A DNA stretch of 64,000 bases from Ignelater luminosus (lineage: Eukaryota > Arthropoda > Insecta > Coleoptera > Elateridae), in the NCBI GenBank assembly GCA_011009095.1, contig VTPC01005723.1, forward strand, positions 623,121 to 687,120, given 5' to 3'. Made by a program: the position numbers and the translations under genes. The notes under the pieces were generated by a model that was not told the DNA's origin, made no database searches, and was given only the letters and a program-made list of their open reading frames with translations. Positions within the stretch are counted from its first letter, which is position 1. Each line of letters starts with the position of its first letter. Shown here in pieces: positions 54,701-60,300 of the stretch.

Positions 54701-57700
54701 TGAAGGTTTCTTTTATTTATTAAGTCAAAGAAAGGTTGAAGTTTAGTAAATTTATTGTTTGTATTCAATTTGCCATTATCCGATAAATGTTTATTTTTTT
54801 TATACTGTAGAACCTGTTCCTACTCATACAGTTTTTAACAATATCTAATCCCTTATCTTCATCAGTGGACCAGTATAACTGTGTTTGGGGTACAGTGTGA
54901 TATCCAGAAAGAATGAGTATCCCAATAAATTTTAGTAAATCGTTACAATCGAAATCAAAATCATGATGATTGTTGTCTTGAGCATAATTCAGGGAATATC
55001 CAACAATAACATCCAACAGTTCGGTATCAAAAAACATAAAAAATAGTTTCACAGGCATTTGCCTCCTAGTTGATTCCTTATGTGCTCAACTTCACGATTT
55101 TCTTTAAACACTGGTTGGGATTGTAAAGATATACTTTCTTTTTTCCATCGTGGAAGATTCAAACTAGCACTTTTAGCATTAGGAAGTCTCCTTTTCTTCT
55201 CTGCTAGAGTTTCATCGTCTGATTCGTCATTATCATCATCGTTATTTATATGAAGTTCAAACGTTCCGGCAATGTCAACGTTTTCAAAAGTTTCTTTATT
55301 CAAATTCGACACGTCATCATCAATATCTTCTTCAACGGTTAGTACGTCAACGTCAGGTGGAATATACACCACGTCAATTTCTTCTAAAAATTTTATTTGA
55401 TATTGTAAAAGAAGCACGCAAAAATGCAATATATATAAACTTACTTCTTTCATTCGCTAATTCTTCAACAGCTTCTTCTAAAGCAGCTTCAAGTTCTTTT
55501 TGAGTAAGAAATGACCTCATTCTGACAGCAAATTTCACTAGTATGATTCCACAATAAAACTATATGTCTACACAATTCAAGAAAACACCCCAAACTAAAT
55601 TAGGGGCATGACAAATGCACATCTTGGACAAGATTGAACCTCTATAAACAGTTCTGTTCCAGTTCATGCGTTTTACCAGCGGTGCGTTTTCGAACCAGGT
55701 AGATTCTTTGTTGATTTTTCGGTACATCAAAAAAATTTAGGAATAATTAAATGTTTTCATCATTTTCTTTCTTCTTATTACTAATTATTTTCAACAAAAT
55801 TTTTATGCAACTAATTTTGTTACAATGAAAAATTATATAAACATGTTGTGTTATTTGAAGCCTCCATTATTGGCTAAATGTAAACTAACCTTTTTATATA
55901 AATAATTGCAAACCTTTTTACTAAGTTTGATACCTTGAAAATGATAACAAATAATTAAATCAAACTATAGTAAATTAACAATATGCACAAAAAATTAATT
56001 AAGTAGGTGGTGCGTTAACGCACCATTGGCCAAAAATGAGTTAAATGATTTAAATCAGACCAACCCTGCCCAGAATTAATTTAAGAAAACATTTTTGAAG
56101 ATATTTTTAAGAATTAAAACTGTATTTTAAATTTTACAACAGCTTTAACATGCTGCTAAGATAAAACACTTGCTCCCTTGCTCCTCCGATTGTACTTCAG
56201 CAGAACACGTTGGCGGTCCTTTACTATCTCTTGACTCTTCTTCAAATGCGCAGCTGACTGGCCAATTGAATCTGCTAGACTTGTATCCAATCATTTTCCA
56301 GAAACAATAAAGCGTTTTTATCAATAAAGTAACAGCTACTTTTGCACCCCTTAATGAGTGTTGGGCCGGCCCTGTTTAACTGTATTTAGTAATATTAAAA
56401 TTAAGTAGGCGTTTTATTTAAAAACATTTGCATTTACATTTTACTTACTGCCAAAGTAACAAAAGACAATTGAGAAAATGATTTTCTTTTGTAAATTCTC
56501 TGAACCCCTCTTCTTGATGTTCTTTTCTACCTTTGCTTAGTATTCTTGAGAAATTCCACTTTAAAGAAAATGGAATATTTTTGTTTTTAGCATGAATTTT
56601 TTGAAAAACTCAGAATATCAGTAAATCGATCCCCAAAAGAGGCAATTTCTTTCTAATTTAACCTTATGGTTTCCAAGTTTTTAACGGTGAGCCACAAATT
56701 TCGAACACACTGTATTTCTTGTTTCTTGATCATCCTGTAGTTAAAATTTCTATAAGCATTTCTAAAGATTAAAGCTTACCATTGCAAATATTTAATTAAT
56801 TATTGGCATACTTACTGTGGTGATTCTTTAATCTGACAATGTTTCAAAAAAAAGAAGATAAATGAATAATGCCAAAACTGTTAAATTAAGATCTTCATGA
56901 TATATACAACTGTATTCAGCAACGAACGAGGAATAAAAAATGTACATGTGCTGTTCTTTTGTGGAGCATCCTGCGCAGTTACAGATAATTCTAAAAAGTG
57001 CAGATAATTATTCTGTACAACTTTTCCTAGTAACATTTATTAATATCTCTGCGCTATCTTCAGTTTACAGACTGTTTGGATATCCTGCATAGGGAGATAC
57101 ATAAAATAAAAGCCAAAATATCAGTACACTACACTTCTGATGTGATTTCAGTATATCACACTCTTTTTAAATTACATGATAAATACTACTAGAAAAGACA
57201 CTGCATTTTTCTTAATTCTCATAAATCTAAATGCGGCACCTGTTAATATACTAGCAGTAATATAGATTTATCTCTTTATCAGATAAAAAAAGACAGATCA
57301 AGAAATAATGTTATTCTTATTTGACGTAAAAATTCCAAAGTTAAATAACATAATAACCTGGAACACCCACATCAATTTAAGAACACTAGCACTTAAGCCA
57401 CAAATTTCAACATGTAGTATAATGAATGTGTGGCCTAATTATAGCAAAACAAAGAAGTTGAAAAAATCTGAACAAGAAACAAACCAATTTCGAGAGTATT
57501 TAAAAGCGTGTGTCTAAATAAATAAGGGGGTTCTTCTTTATTTTGTCTACGGTTTCTCTTCTTGAATTATAAAAGCAAACTATTTATAGACCAATTGACC
57601 ATTATTAAATAAAAATAGAAAATCAAGAAAATCCCTTCTGCTACAGATACAAAAATACCAAAAATGCATTCAAAATATTTTTAGTCACTTTTTTATCAAA

Positions 57701-59466
57701 CATACTGTATATAATAATATTAAATAAAAAATGCACTCTTGCTTTGCATTCAGAAAAATTTTAATATAAAATAAACAGTTAAAATTGGCCGATTGAACTT
57801 TAAATAAATGTTAACAAAAATATTTTTGTTTATGTTACTCAAATTTCAAAACATTCATACCATCAACAACAATTGTTTGTTATGCAAAAGTTGTTATTTA
57901 TTAAGGTAAACTAATAAACTCTTCTTCATTGACTAATAAATTAATTAGCATTCAGTTCACTTTTCATGGCTGATTCTTACTTAAAATTTCTACAATAATT
58001 ATATAGATTGCAAAATATCAAAACACTTACAACATACAAATGTTTCCAATGTGTACCCCATTCCCTCAACACTGTTGTAATTTCATGAACAATCTGCGGC
58101 TGTTTAGGTATAAATACTGGATTGGGGCCACTTTTATCAATCATACATTCTGTGATGTGTATGTAACTTTTTGGGAATACACCCTGTACAATACGATTTG
58201 ATGTAGCATAACCAAAATACCAGTTCTCTTCTTCTTCCAATATATGGACAGTTTCACCGACATTGAGTCTCAATTTGCAATCTTCGTTTGAAGTAAAATT
58301 ATATATTACTGCAATTATGACAATAAAAATCAGTGATTAAATCAATAAGATTTAAATTTCTATGGCACTTATAAATTGACCATACACCTATTGATATGAC
58401 CTTTTTTTTATTAGATACATTTAGACCTTGTGACCTCCACTTATTAGAGTCAATTTAAGTGGGAAAGATAAAATCAAAAATTCTATTTGTTATATTTTGA
58501 ATTATTTTTACACCTAGAGGAATTTCGTAATTATTAATGTGTGTCGGAAGTTACATAAAAAATAATAAGGATGTTGAAATTACCTTATAAATTATAAGCG
58601 TGACAATGCAGGATTCTGATTTCGAGCAAAAACAATTTTCTTTTTCGCTATTAGTAAAATAAAATATTGTTTACATTTGTATTTCATTAATATTAATTTA
58701 ATAATTTTAATGATAGTGTTTTCCATATACATACATAAATTTGTTACATTATGTTGAATGTTGATGCAACGTATAAACAACTCTCTATTTTATTAGTAAA
58801 CAGTTGTAATTATGTAAATTCGTTAATTTTATGAAAAAAGTAGGAAAAAAAGTTAGGAATTCTTTAATATTAATTTTAGGTCAAGTTTGAAGCATGTTAT
58901 GCATATCATAGTGATACAGCATGGGTATTAATAAATATTCTTTACTGTAAATGTCACATAGTTTTTTTTCAACTGCATAAATAGTTATTTGATAAAAAGT
59001 TAAAATTAATTAAATTTAATTGTCATTACATAAATCCACAAAATTATTATATAGTGAGTCAGTAGTAATCATGATTATGATCACGTCAGAAGAGGGATTT
59101 AATTATGTGGAAAATTGTGATTCACATTTTTCCTTGAGGAAGTTGAGGAAATAAATTTCAGTGATAAAAAGTGGGAGGGGCACCATGTGTGAAAAACTCA
59201 GTAGTAGTTCAATTTTAATCTTTCTGATAATAAATAGAAATGTTAATAATCTGATATATCAATTACGTAATATTTAATTATAACTTATTACTCTTCTAAA
59301 AATGATCGCGCTCCAGGAGACGAGAAAAACGCAACAAGTTGAATAATAGGGGAAAAAACTAGAAATTAAAGGGACTCTATGGAATTAACATATTATCGGA
59401 TAAAATTAATTTTTACATACCAATTCCGTAACATCTATCCTCAGTAACCGCTTGCCACCCACTCAT
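11893..59466 (-). CDS. mbc: Myoblast city / DOCK1-type Rac guanine nucleotide exchange factor
   Basis: A complete gene over 47.6 kb. Exons in gene order: 59466-59421, 58308-58031, 42788-42513, 42452-42222, 38437-38192, 38125-38002, 37942-37736, 37676-37232, 37177-36886, 36829-36506, 36380-36206, 22436-22281, 22224-21798, 21741-21296, 21236-20985, 20922-20586, 20512-20120, 20061-19799, 19733-19642, 19440-19333, 12725-12491, 12340-12190, 12134-11893. Every junction is GT-AG and in phase, totalling 5745 nt (1914 aa), close to DOCK1 length, after removing one A from a 9-A run in the fifth exon. Domain order: SH3 near residues 16-75, DHR-1 (about 415-600), DHR-2 (about 1225-1640), proline-rich tail. 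Family knowledge: with ELMO/Ced-12 it activates Rac at the membrane in myoblast fusion, cell migration and corpse engulfment. [18 protein letters not shown] and the tail favour the DOCK1/2/5 (mbc) branch over DOCK3/4. Introns 2, 4 and 11 and the intron before the tail carry transposons. Confidence 0.95.
13102..13353 (+). pseudogene. Non-LTR retrotransposon C-terminal (restriction-like endonuclease) fragment
   Basis: The frame contains [20 protein letters not shown], then [20 protein letters not shown] and SCRIDIIAI. That is the order seen at the C terminus of LINEs with a restriction-like endonuclease: a Cys/His knuckle, an RHN-type helix, then an E...RxDI catalytic pattern. Here RHN has become CHN, which weakens the site. 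There is no reverse transcriptase upstream, so it is a 5'-truncated or deleted copy inside the mbc intron before the tail exons. The clade cannot be fixed from 83 residues. Confidence 0.5.
14369..15043 (+). pseudogene. Decayed Tc1/mariner-like transposase pieces
   Basis: The first frame (14369-14647) reads [20 protein letters not shown] followed by [11 protein letters not shown], resembling the helix-turn-helix and linker of Tc1/IS630-type transposases (family pattern VKKWV...KNVDDLP). The second frame (14690-15043) shows only a short weak trace and a lysine-rich end. No DDE catalytic motifs are readable, so assignment rests on about 50 residues. Confidence 0.4.
15112..15532. mobile_element. 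MITE-like element with long inverted arms and G/C homopolymers
   Basis: The left arm (about 15112-15200) starts near AAACGAAATAGACTGAATAA and runs to CAAGTCGATTTGTATTGGG. The right arm (about 15440-15532) begins CCCAATACAAATCGACG and ends with the complement of the left start (TTATTCAGTCTGTTTCGTTT). The arms pair over roughly 85 bp with scattered mismatches. A G run (15238-15250) and a C run (about 15440-15452) sit inside. No coding capacity, so a non-autonomous element. The target duplication is not clear. Confidence 0.65.
16081..16102 (+). repeat. (CT)n microsatellite
   Basis: About eleven uninterrupted CT units in an mbc intron. Confidence 0.9.
16143..17803. mobile_element. 1.66-kb element with 25-bp terminal inverted repeats
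   Basis: The left end, GAGGCATTCCACGTGAAATC then GCACA at 16143-16167, is repeated in reverse complement at 17779-17803 with one mismatch. ATCT directly flanks both ends (16139-16142 and 17804-17807), suggesting a 4-bp target duplication. No transposase is readable. The interior contains a degenerate duplication of the right half. A 4-bp duplication would fit the Chapaev/CMC group, but nothing else supports that name. Confidence 0.65.
16958..17803 (+). repeat. Degenerate tandem duplication inside the 16.1-17.8 kb element
   Basis: The block starting near 16958 (TAGAATTTTAAACAACCGGG, then GTTAATGC) recurs near 17432 (TAGAATTTTTCCAGATTTTT, then GTTAATGC). Both continue with matching stretches such as TACAAAATAATGA, ATTTG and GTAAACAAAAAA, and with a final GATTTCAC[GT]TGGA. 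The first copy ends in a degraded version of the terminal repeat (TTCGATTTCACTTGGAGCGG). Unit length is about 470 bp. Confidence 0.55.
19000..19063 (-). CDS. mbc: Candidate alternative last exon of mbc
   Basis: The sequence aactttttcag precedes 19063. The exon would follow the one ending at 19333 (phase 2, AG|) and read [20 protein letters not shown], then A and TAA at 19002-19000. The total, 5117 + 64 = 5181 nt, is divisible by three (1726 aa). AATAAA on the gene strand follows at 18592-18597. The main isoform instead splices 19333 to 12725, also in phase. Use of this exon would give a protein with intact SH3, DHR-1 and DHR-2 domains but no Crk-binding tail. It is a prediction from splice grammar only; an in-phase 64-nt reading after a good acceptor could be chance. 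Confidence 0.4.
19333..22436 (-). CDS. mbc: mbc exons 12-20: helical scaffold and DHR-2 GEF domain
   Basis: Nine exons with short introns: 22436-22281, 22224-21798, 21741-21296, 21236-20985, 20922-20586, 20512-20120, 20061-19799, 19733-19642 and 19440-19333. Readable landmarks: [124 protein letters not shown], and then [12 protein letters not shown] (the alpha-10 loop carrying the nucleotide-sensor valine). This is the DHR-2 domain that catalyses GDP release from Rac. I placed the acceptor of the exon at 21236 by homology (NLL-DFYSEI), excluding an in-frame extension. The donor at 19333 (gtttgt) and the one at 37736 are non-GTRAG but usable. Confidence 0.93.
22437..24182. other. Left part of mbc intron 11
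   Basis: An imperfect hairpin lies at about 22832-22918: AATTCAATAGGAA and, about 75 bases on, TTCCTATTGAATT. From 23240 to 23950 the sequence is less AT-rich and ends in a block containing GGGCCGGCCCTG (about 23933-23944), which looks like a hAT-type terminus, but I did not find a partner end. No coding region is supported. Confidence 0.45.
24795..26084 (+). mobile_element. Intact DD41D (rosa/VISITOR-type) Tc1/mariner transposon
   Basis: A 1290-bp element with TA at 24793-24794 and at 26085-26086. The terminal inverted repeats are 31 bp and identical at both ends, beginning AAGGGTTTTCCAATAAGAGG. A single uninterrupted transposase frame fills the interior. Perfect repeats plus an intact frame indicate a recent insertion and a possibly active element. 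It sits inside the DUF4806-bearing transposon, so it arrived later than that element. Confidence 0.93.
24909..25979 (+). CDS. Mariner-type transposase, DD41D
   Basis: 356 aa with no internal stop. The N-terminal third holds paired helix-turn-helix DNA-binding regions ([20 protein letters not shown]; then [20 protein letters not shown]). The catalytic triad is visible: LSDEAHFHL (first Asp), FQQDGATCH (second Asp) and [13 protein letters not shown], where the Asp before FFLWG is the third. I count 41 residues between the second and third Asp, giving DD41D, the signature of the rosa/VISITOR families rather than DD34D mariners. The start at 24909 is the first ATG and lies just inside the left repeat. 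The reaction is cut-and-paste at TA dinucleotides. Confidence 0.92.
   Translation: MERYTLQQRIEIIKIHYKNGENLAETVRKTRTFLGHREAPCRTAIQKLVKKFELLGQVSDVKNKTRARRSRTAENIAVVAESVKENPGLSIPRRSLELAIPQTSLHRILHKDLGLKAYKVQLTQELKPADHQQRRVFADWVVEMHENDPEFHRKIILSDEAHFHLGGFVNKQNCRIWGSENPRVIVEKSLYPQRVTVWCGLWSGGVIGPYFFENEAGATVTVTGLRYREMINDFLWPELDGIDLDNVYFQQDGATCHTSNKTIDLLRKKFPDRVISRRGDHNWPPRSCDLTPCDFFLWGHVKEKVYANSPASIQDLKDGIREAIEDIEQPLCDFMKRILSCKRGRGGHLPDVIFHY
26863..28075 (+). mobile_element. Decayed DD34D mariner
   Basis: The left end at 26863 follows a TA and reads CCAGGTGTATACCTATGAAA, a standard mariner terminus. After the transposase stop (28069-28071) the sequence reads AATATGTAACCTATGTAGAA, where the complement of the left end (TATACACCTGG) would be expected. 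The right inverted repeat is therefore lost or strongly degraded. The copy is immobile unless the end is supplied otherwise. Confidence 0.75.
27034..28071 (+). pseudogene. DD34D mariner transposase with two frameshifts
   Basis: The start [20 protein letters not shown] is followed by an HTH region ([19 protein letters not shown]), the diagnostic WVPHEL, and catalytic blocks [21 protein letters not shown] and [14 protein letters not shown] count 34 residues between the last two Asp. The frame breaks twice: near 27615 (KAMLC to VFWDQ, consistent with loss of two bases in a TG repeat) and near 27808 (between RATR and LVETYDW). All motifs survive, so decay is moderate. WVPHEL and [13 protein letters not shown] are classic mariner (DD34D) motifs. 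Confidence 0.85.
28109..28754 (+). CDS. DUF4806-like protein, C-terminal exons
   Basis: Exons 28109-28465 and 28521-28754, joined in phase across a 55-bp GT-AG intron. The reading ends [20 protein letters not shown], then [20 protein letters not shown] and [12 protein letters not shown]. This matches the DUF4806 pattern (FPL, EEL, then LSxxGG, xxxVxxIL, LTxxLA). The family's usual NWxG...K.AF.NLK ending is replaced by an unrelated tail. The N-terminal exons are unclear because mariners have split the locus; 28109 is the first ATG of the frame, not a proven start. The molecular function of DUF4806 is unknown; it recurs in arthropod repeat-associated genes. Confidence 0.6.
29375..32036. other. 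Middle part of mbc intron 11
   Basis: Very AT-rich intron sequence. A short GC-richer stretch at 30085-30180 (GAGCCACCTTGGCCACCGAG, then CTGTCTCCGGCC) stands out but has no identifiable origin. No supported coding region or paired transposon ends. Confidence 0.5.
32485..32508 (+). repeat. (CT)n microsatellite
   Basis: About twelve CT units inside the hAT-like element, giving an ERERER run in a spurious minus-strand frame. Confidence 0.9.
33460..34120 (+). mobile_element. Internally deleted Tc1/mariner-type element
   Basis: The left end CAGGGTCTGACAGAAAAACC follows a TA. The right end in reverse complement reads CAAAGTCCGGCAGAAAAACC. Similarity continues inward over about 85 bp (TGTGCATGAATCAA against TGTGCACGAATCAA). 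Inside, [20 protein letters not shown] (transposase N terminus, 33579) runs directly into RRRW, then a [21 protein letters not shown] C terminus in another frame. The central catalytic region has been deleted. It is nested in the 32.0-34.2 kb hAT-like element. Confidence 0.75.
34244..36205. other. Right part of mbc intron 11
   Basis: AT-rich intron sequence up to the donor at 36205. I see no coding region, no paired inverted repeats and no recognisable transposon ends. Confidence 0.55.
36206..38437 (-). CDS. mbc: mbc exons 5-11: DHR-1 lipid-binding domain and following helices
   Basis: Seven exons: 38437-38192, 38125-38002, 37942-37736, 37676-37232, 37177-36886, 36829-36506 and 36380-36206. 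Landmarks in order: [53 protein letters not shown] (start of DHR-1, the C2-like domain that binds PIP3), [72 protein letters not shown]. The exon at 38437 contains nine A (minus strand) where eight keep the frame between [10 protein letters not shown] and [12 protein letters not shown]. Without correction a stop follows at once. The extra base also accounts for the phase of the next junction, so it is almost certainly an error. Confidence 0.94.
39201..41330 (+). mobile_element. Transposon-like unit carrying a DUF7869-type gene
   Basis: The left boundary near 39201 reads GGACATAAGGGATTTCTC. The right boundary near 41330, in reverse complement, reads GGAGATGAGGGACTTCTC (three differences in 18). 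Further copies of the same motif lie just outside: GAGAAACCTCTCATGTTC near 39075 and GGACATAAGGGGTTTCC near 41500. The true ends are therefore ambiguous, or two related elements overlap. The interior encodes the DUF7869-like protein in the same strand. It sits in mbc intron 4, opposite to the host gene. Confidence 0.5.
39320..41224 (+). pseudogene. DUF7869-like protein gene, broken
   Basis: Pieces in order: [20 protein letters not shown] (39320, ends at a splice donor near 39487), CKWKCM near 39580, then [50 protein letters not shown] (39800-40413), then [13 protein letters not shown] near 40570-40610 and [19 protein letters not shown] near 40685-40735, and a C-terminal part at 41024-41224. 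The order (VCKxxFLxxxGIS, HIxSFPxxExHY, SDxCxGQNKN, GHSxxPxxxDF) is that of DUF7869 proteins, which are frequent multi-copy genes in insect genomes. A stop at 40411 and another after LVANG (40652), plus frame changes, break it. Function is unknown; the SDxC...D pattern has been taken to suggest an RNase H-like core, which is inference. Confidence 0.6.
42222..42788 (-). CDS. mbc: mbc exons 3-4: region after the SH3 domain
   Basis: Exons 42788-42513 and 42452-42222, both phase 0. The first reads [54 protein letters not shown]; the second reads [20 protein letters not shown], then [20 protein letters not shown] and [12 protein letters not shown]. This matches DOCK1 after the SH3 domain (IYDLIEWRSQILSGTLPQDE; GEDAEVLMSLYD), the helical segment that packs against ELMO. 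The acceptor before 42788 closes the 15.2-kb intron 2. Confidence 0.93.
43384..43576 (+). repeat. 193-bp repeat, copy 1
   Basis: Nearly identical, in the same orientation, to 46058-46250 (about six substitutions in 193 bp). It starts TTTAATTTCCTGATTAGGG and ends at CTTGAGTAACCT. The minus strand has a short open reading ([19 protein letters not shown]), but I recognise no family. Confidence 0.9.
44243..44307. repeat. Perfect 17-bp stem hairpin
   Basis: GAGCAAACAATACCTCC at 44243-44259 is repeated in reverse complement at 44291-44307 with a 31-base loop. Weak similarity continues outside the stem, so it may be a tiny MITE relic. Confidence 0.8.
45854..46602. mobile_element. Tigger/pogo-like element, outermost layer of a nest
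   Basis: The left end CAGTCAAACCTTGGATTGTG follows TA (45852-45853). The right end is its complement (CAATCCAAGGTTTGACTG, ending 46602), preceded by TTTGATATACGAGTGCTTTG, typical of Tigger tails. The C-terminal end of a transposase is readable at 46290-46380 ([20 protein letters not shown]), an acidic serine-rich tail like that of Tigger/jerky proteins. Most of the transposase is deleted, and the element contains copy 2 of the 193-bp repeat. The right TA lies at 56383-56384, because another element inserted into the last 8 bases. Confidence 0.85.
46058..46250 (+). repeat. 193-bp repeat, copy 2, inside the Tigger-like element
   Basis: Same orientation and about 97% identical to 43384-43576. 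It lies between the 5' end and the transposase tail of the Tigger-like element, where transposase coding sequence would be expected. Confidence 0.9.
46920..49296 (-). pseudogene. hAT transposase, ZMYM1-like, frameshifted
   Basis: The start [20 protein letters not shown] at 49296 is typical of these proteins. A region matching the TTF-type N terminus follows ([11 protein letters not shown] on the opposite strand is a shadow). The main block (48756-47860) holds [40 protein letters not shown] (first catalytic Asp region), [20 protein letters not shown] and [14 protein letters not shown]. The C-terminal hAT dimerisation region reads [20 protein letters not shown], then LIKTYLR and MSQERV (about 47060-46950). 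Several frame changes and stops (around 47860, 47515, 47250) break it. Confidence 0.85.
50541..50583. repeat. Perfect AT-rich palindrome, arms of 21 bp
   Basis: TTTAAATCAAGTGATTTTTT and its complement meet with almost no spacer. It belongs to the small hAT-like element. The same TGATTTAAATC core recurs at the element's right end (56046-56057). Confidence 0.9.
53503..53950 (+). mobile_element. Non-autonomous Helitron, innermost layer of the nest
   Basis: The 5' end is TCTATATATATATATATA, preceded by host A. The 3' end is GGGTCAGCTAG (CTRR-type terminus) followed by host T, the A/T insertion context of Helitrons. Just before the 3' end is the expected hairpin, GGCGGAACAAAGTTCGCC. The interior has CTCAAGAACGGCTGAACCGA, then TTTGGCTGAAAATTGG, widely seen in insect Helitron ends. 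At 448 bp it has no coding capacity. Confidence 0.88.
54180..54390. other. GC-rich block within the TTAA-flanked element
   Basis: Markedly richer in G+C than its surroundings, with a local palindromic segment (CGCCTTCGGCCTTCGGCGG at about 54321-54340). Both strands have short open frames of about 70 codons whose Arg/Ser-rich translations match nothing I know. It may be a captured fragment or a structured non-coding piece. Confidence 0.5.
56385..58030. other. mbc intron 2, part after the nested cluster
   Basis: AT-rich intron sequence between the right TA of the Tigger-like element and the donor after the SH3 exon. No coding region or paired repeats seen. Confidence 0.55.
58031..59466 (-). 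CDS. mbc: mbc exons 1-2: start codon and SH3 domain
   Basis: Exon 1 (59466-59421) reads [15 protein letters not shown] and ends in phase 1 at GTATGT. Exon 2 (58308-58031) reads [52 protein letters not shown]: the SH3 domain with the ALYDY-like start, the ENW Trp and the FPxSYI end. [19 protein letters not shown] follows, the start of the ELMO-binding helices. The SH3 domain of DOCK1 folds back on DHR-2 until ELMO binds. The ATG is the only one in frame before the SH3 domain. Upstream, 59467-60300 is non-coding. Confidence 0.93.
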
Positions 59467-60300
59467 TTTAATTAATTATTATTCGATATTTAAAAACAAT
59501 AACAAAATTACCACAAAACTTACACACACAAACCACCACTCACACCTTGTACACCATTACTGTTTTGTTTCTTGTTTGTAAACTACTAACACCATCTACA
59601 ACTGAAATACAATACTTCTGAAACACATTCTTGGTGGGAAATTTCAAACATAGCTAATATACAGAGCGAATATTTTATCAGTTCACGGTTGTGTTGTAAT
59701 TATTAATCAGGCAATTAAGCTTGTTTTTCATAGTCGCCTGTGTGTATCTCAAAAAAAAACTTGCAAATTAGATCACTTTGATCCAAATTTATTTAATTTT
59801 GTTATGGCAAGATCTATGATATTCTTGAAAAAAGCACACGTGTAATGTGGGCTGTAAACAGACAAAATACTCACCTCGTATATTATAGAGAGCAGGCTCG
59901 ACGAGAGGAGGAAGACGCGGTAAAAATTACCGAGGCCCGGTGACTTTTAAAAGGGGCCGGGAACTGATTGATTTTTTTAAATATTCAGGATAACTTATAA
60001 AAAACTAGCAAAATTAAGATTTTTTTTTCTTCTCTGGATTTTCCTCTTACAATAACTTTGGTAAACATTGTACTAAAATGAATGAATTTCGAAGAAAACT
60101 TGCCTACAATCTCTACAATGCAGATTTGGAAATTTCAGAATGTATTACCTGTCTATAATTCAAGTTGGGCAGCGCTCGACGCGACGCCACGCGGTAAATG
60201 CTGTCACTAATATCGTCGGGGTCGAGTTTTAAATTTTTAACTGCGTGGTTATTTACATTTTTACTAAGGAAGTAGAAGCGTAGAAATAATATTTTTCGAG
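59467..60300. other. mbc 5' UTR and promoter side, divergent from the THAP remnant
   Basis: Contains the presumed mbc 5' UTR and promoter. Slightly GC-richer patches lie at 59930-59960 (GAGGCCCGGTGACTTTTAAA, then AGGGGCCGGG) and 60170-60195. I cannot assign a transcription start or core promoter element. Confidence 0.4.

Larger units (their letters stand above)
50761..55520 (-). pseudogene. piggyBac transposase gene, split and frameshifted
   Basis: Exon 1 (55520-55445) reads [21 protein letters not shown] 61-bp GT-AG intron follows, then an acidic region ([20 protein letters not shown]), [40 protein letters not shown], where an insertion at TTAA interrupts the frame exactly. It resumes at 51670 with [36 protein letters not shown] (catalytic Asp region), then [20 protein letters not shown], and ends with the cysteine-rich zinc domain [20 protein letters not shown] plus [12 protein letters not shown] and TAA (50761). 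Frameshifts occur near 55060, in an A run near 54800, and near 51225; stops follow the last. All piggyBac domains are recognisable, so this is a fairly young but dead copy. Confidence 0.87.
50588..56040 (-). mobile_element. piggyBac-type transposon, fourth layer of the nest
   Basis: TTAA lies at both boundaries (50584-50587 and 56041-56044). Terminal repeats, read inward, are CCCATATTTTACCAAGG and CTCATTTTTGGCCAATGG. Subterminal palindromes follow: GGTGCGTTTTTGCACC near 50711 and GGTGCGTTAACGCACC near 56006. A complete but broken transposase gene fills it on the minus strand. It is split by the 51675-54616 insertion. Without that insert the element is about 2.5 kb, normal for piggyBac. Confidence 0.88.
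50077..56068. mobile_element. Small hAT-like element, third layer of the nest
   Basis: Ends are CAGGGTTGG (50077) and, in reverse complement, CAGGGTTGGTCTGATTTAAA (to 56068). The 8-bp target duplication is CCCAAAAT (50069-50076) and CCCAGAAT (56069-56076), 7 of 8 identical. Its own sequence is only 50077-50583 plus 56045-56068, about 530 bp, with no coding capacity. A long perfect palindrome occupies 50541-50583. A piggyBac has inserted 24 bp from its right end. Confidence 0.8.
46603..56374 (-). mobile_element. hAT element with ZMYM1-like transposase, second layer of the nest
   Basis: Ends are CAGGGCTGGCCCAA (46603) and, in reverse complement, CAGGGCCGGCCCAA (to 56374). The 8-bp target duplication is TTTGACTG (46595-46602) and TTTAACTG (56375-56382), 7 of 8 identical. 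The left copy is also the last 8 bases of the Tigger-like repeat, which proves the order of insertion. The transposase is on the minus strand between 49296 and about 46920. The right part is filled by later insertions. Confidence 0.9.
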
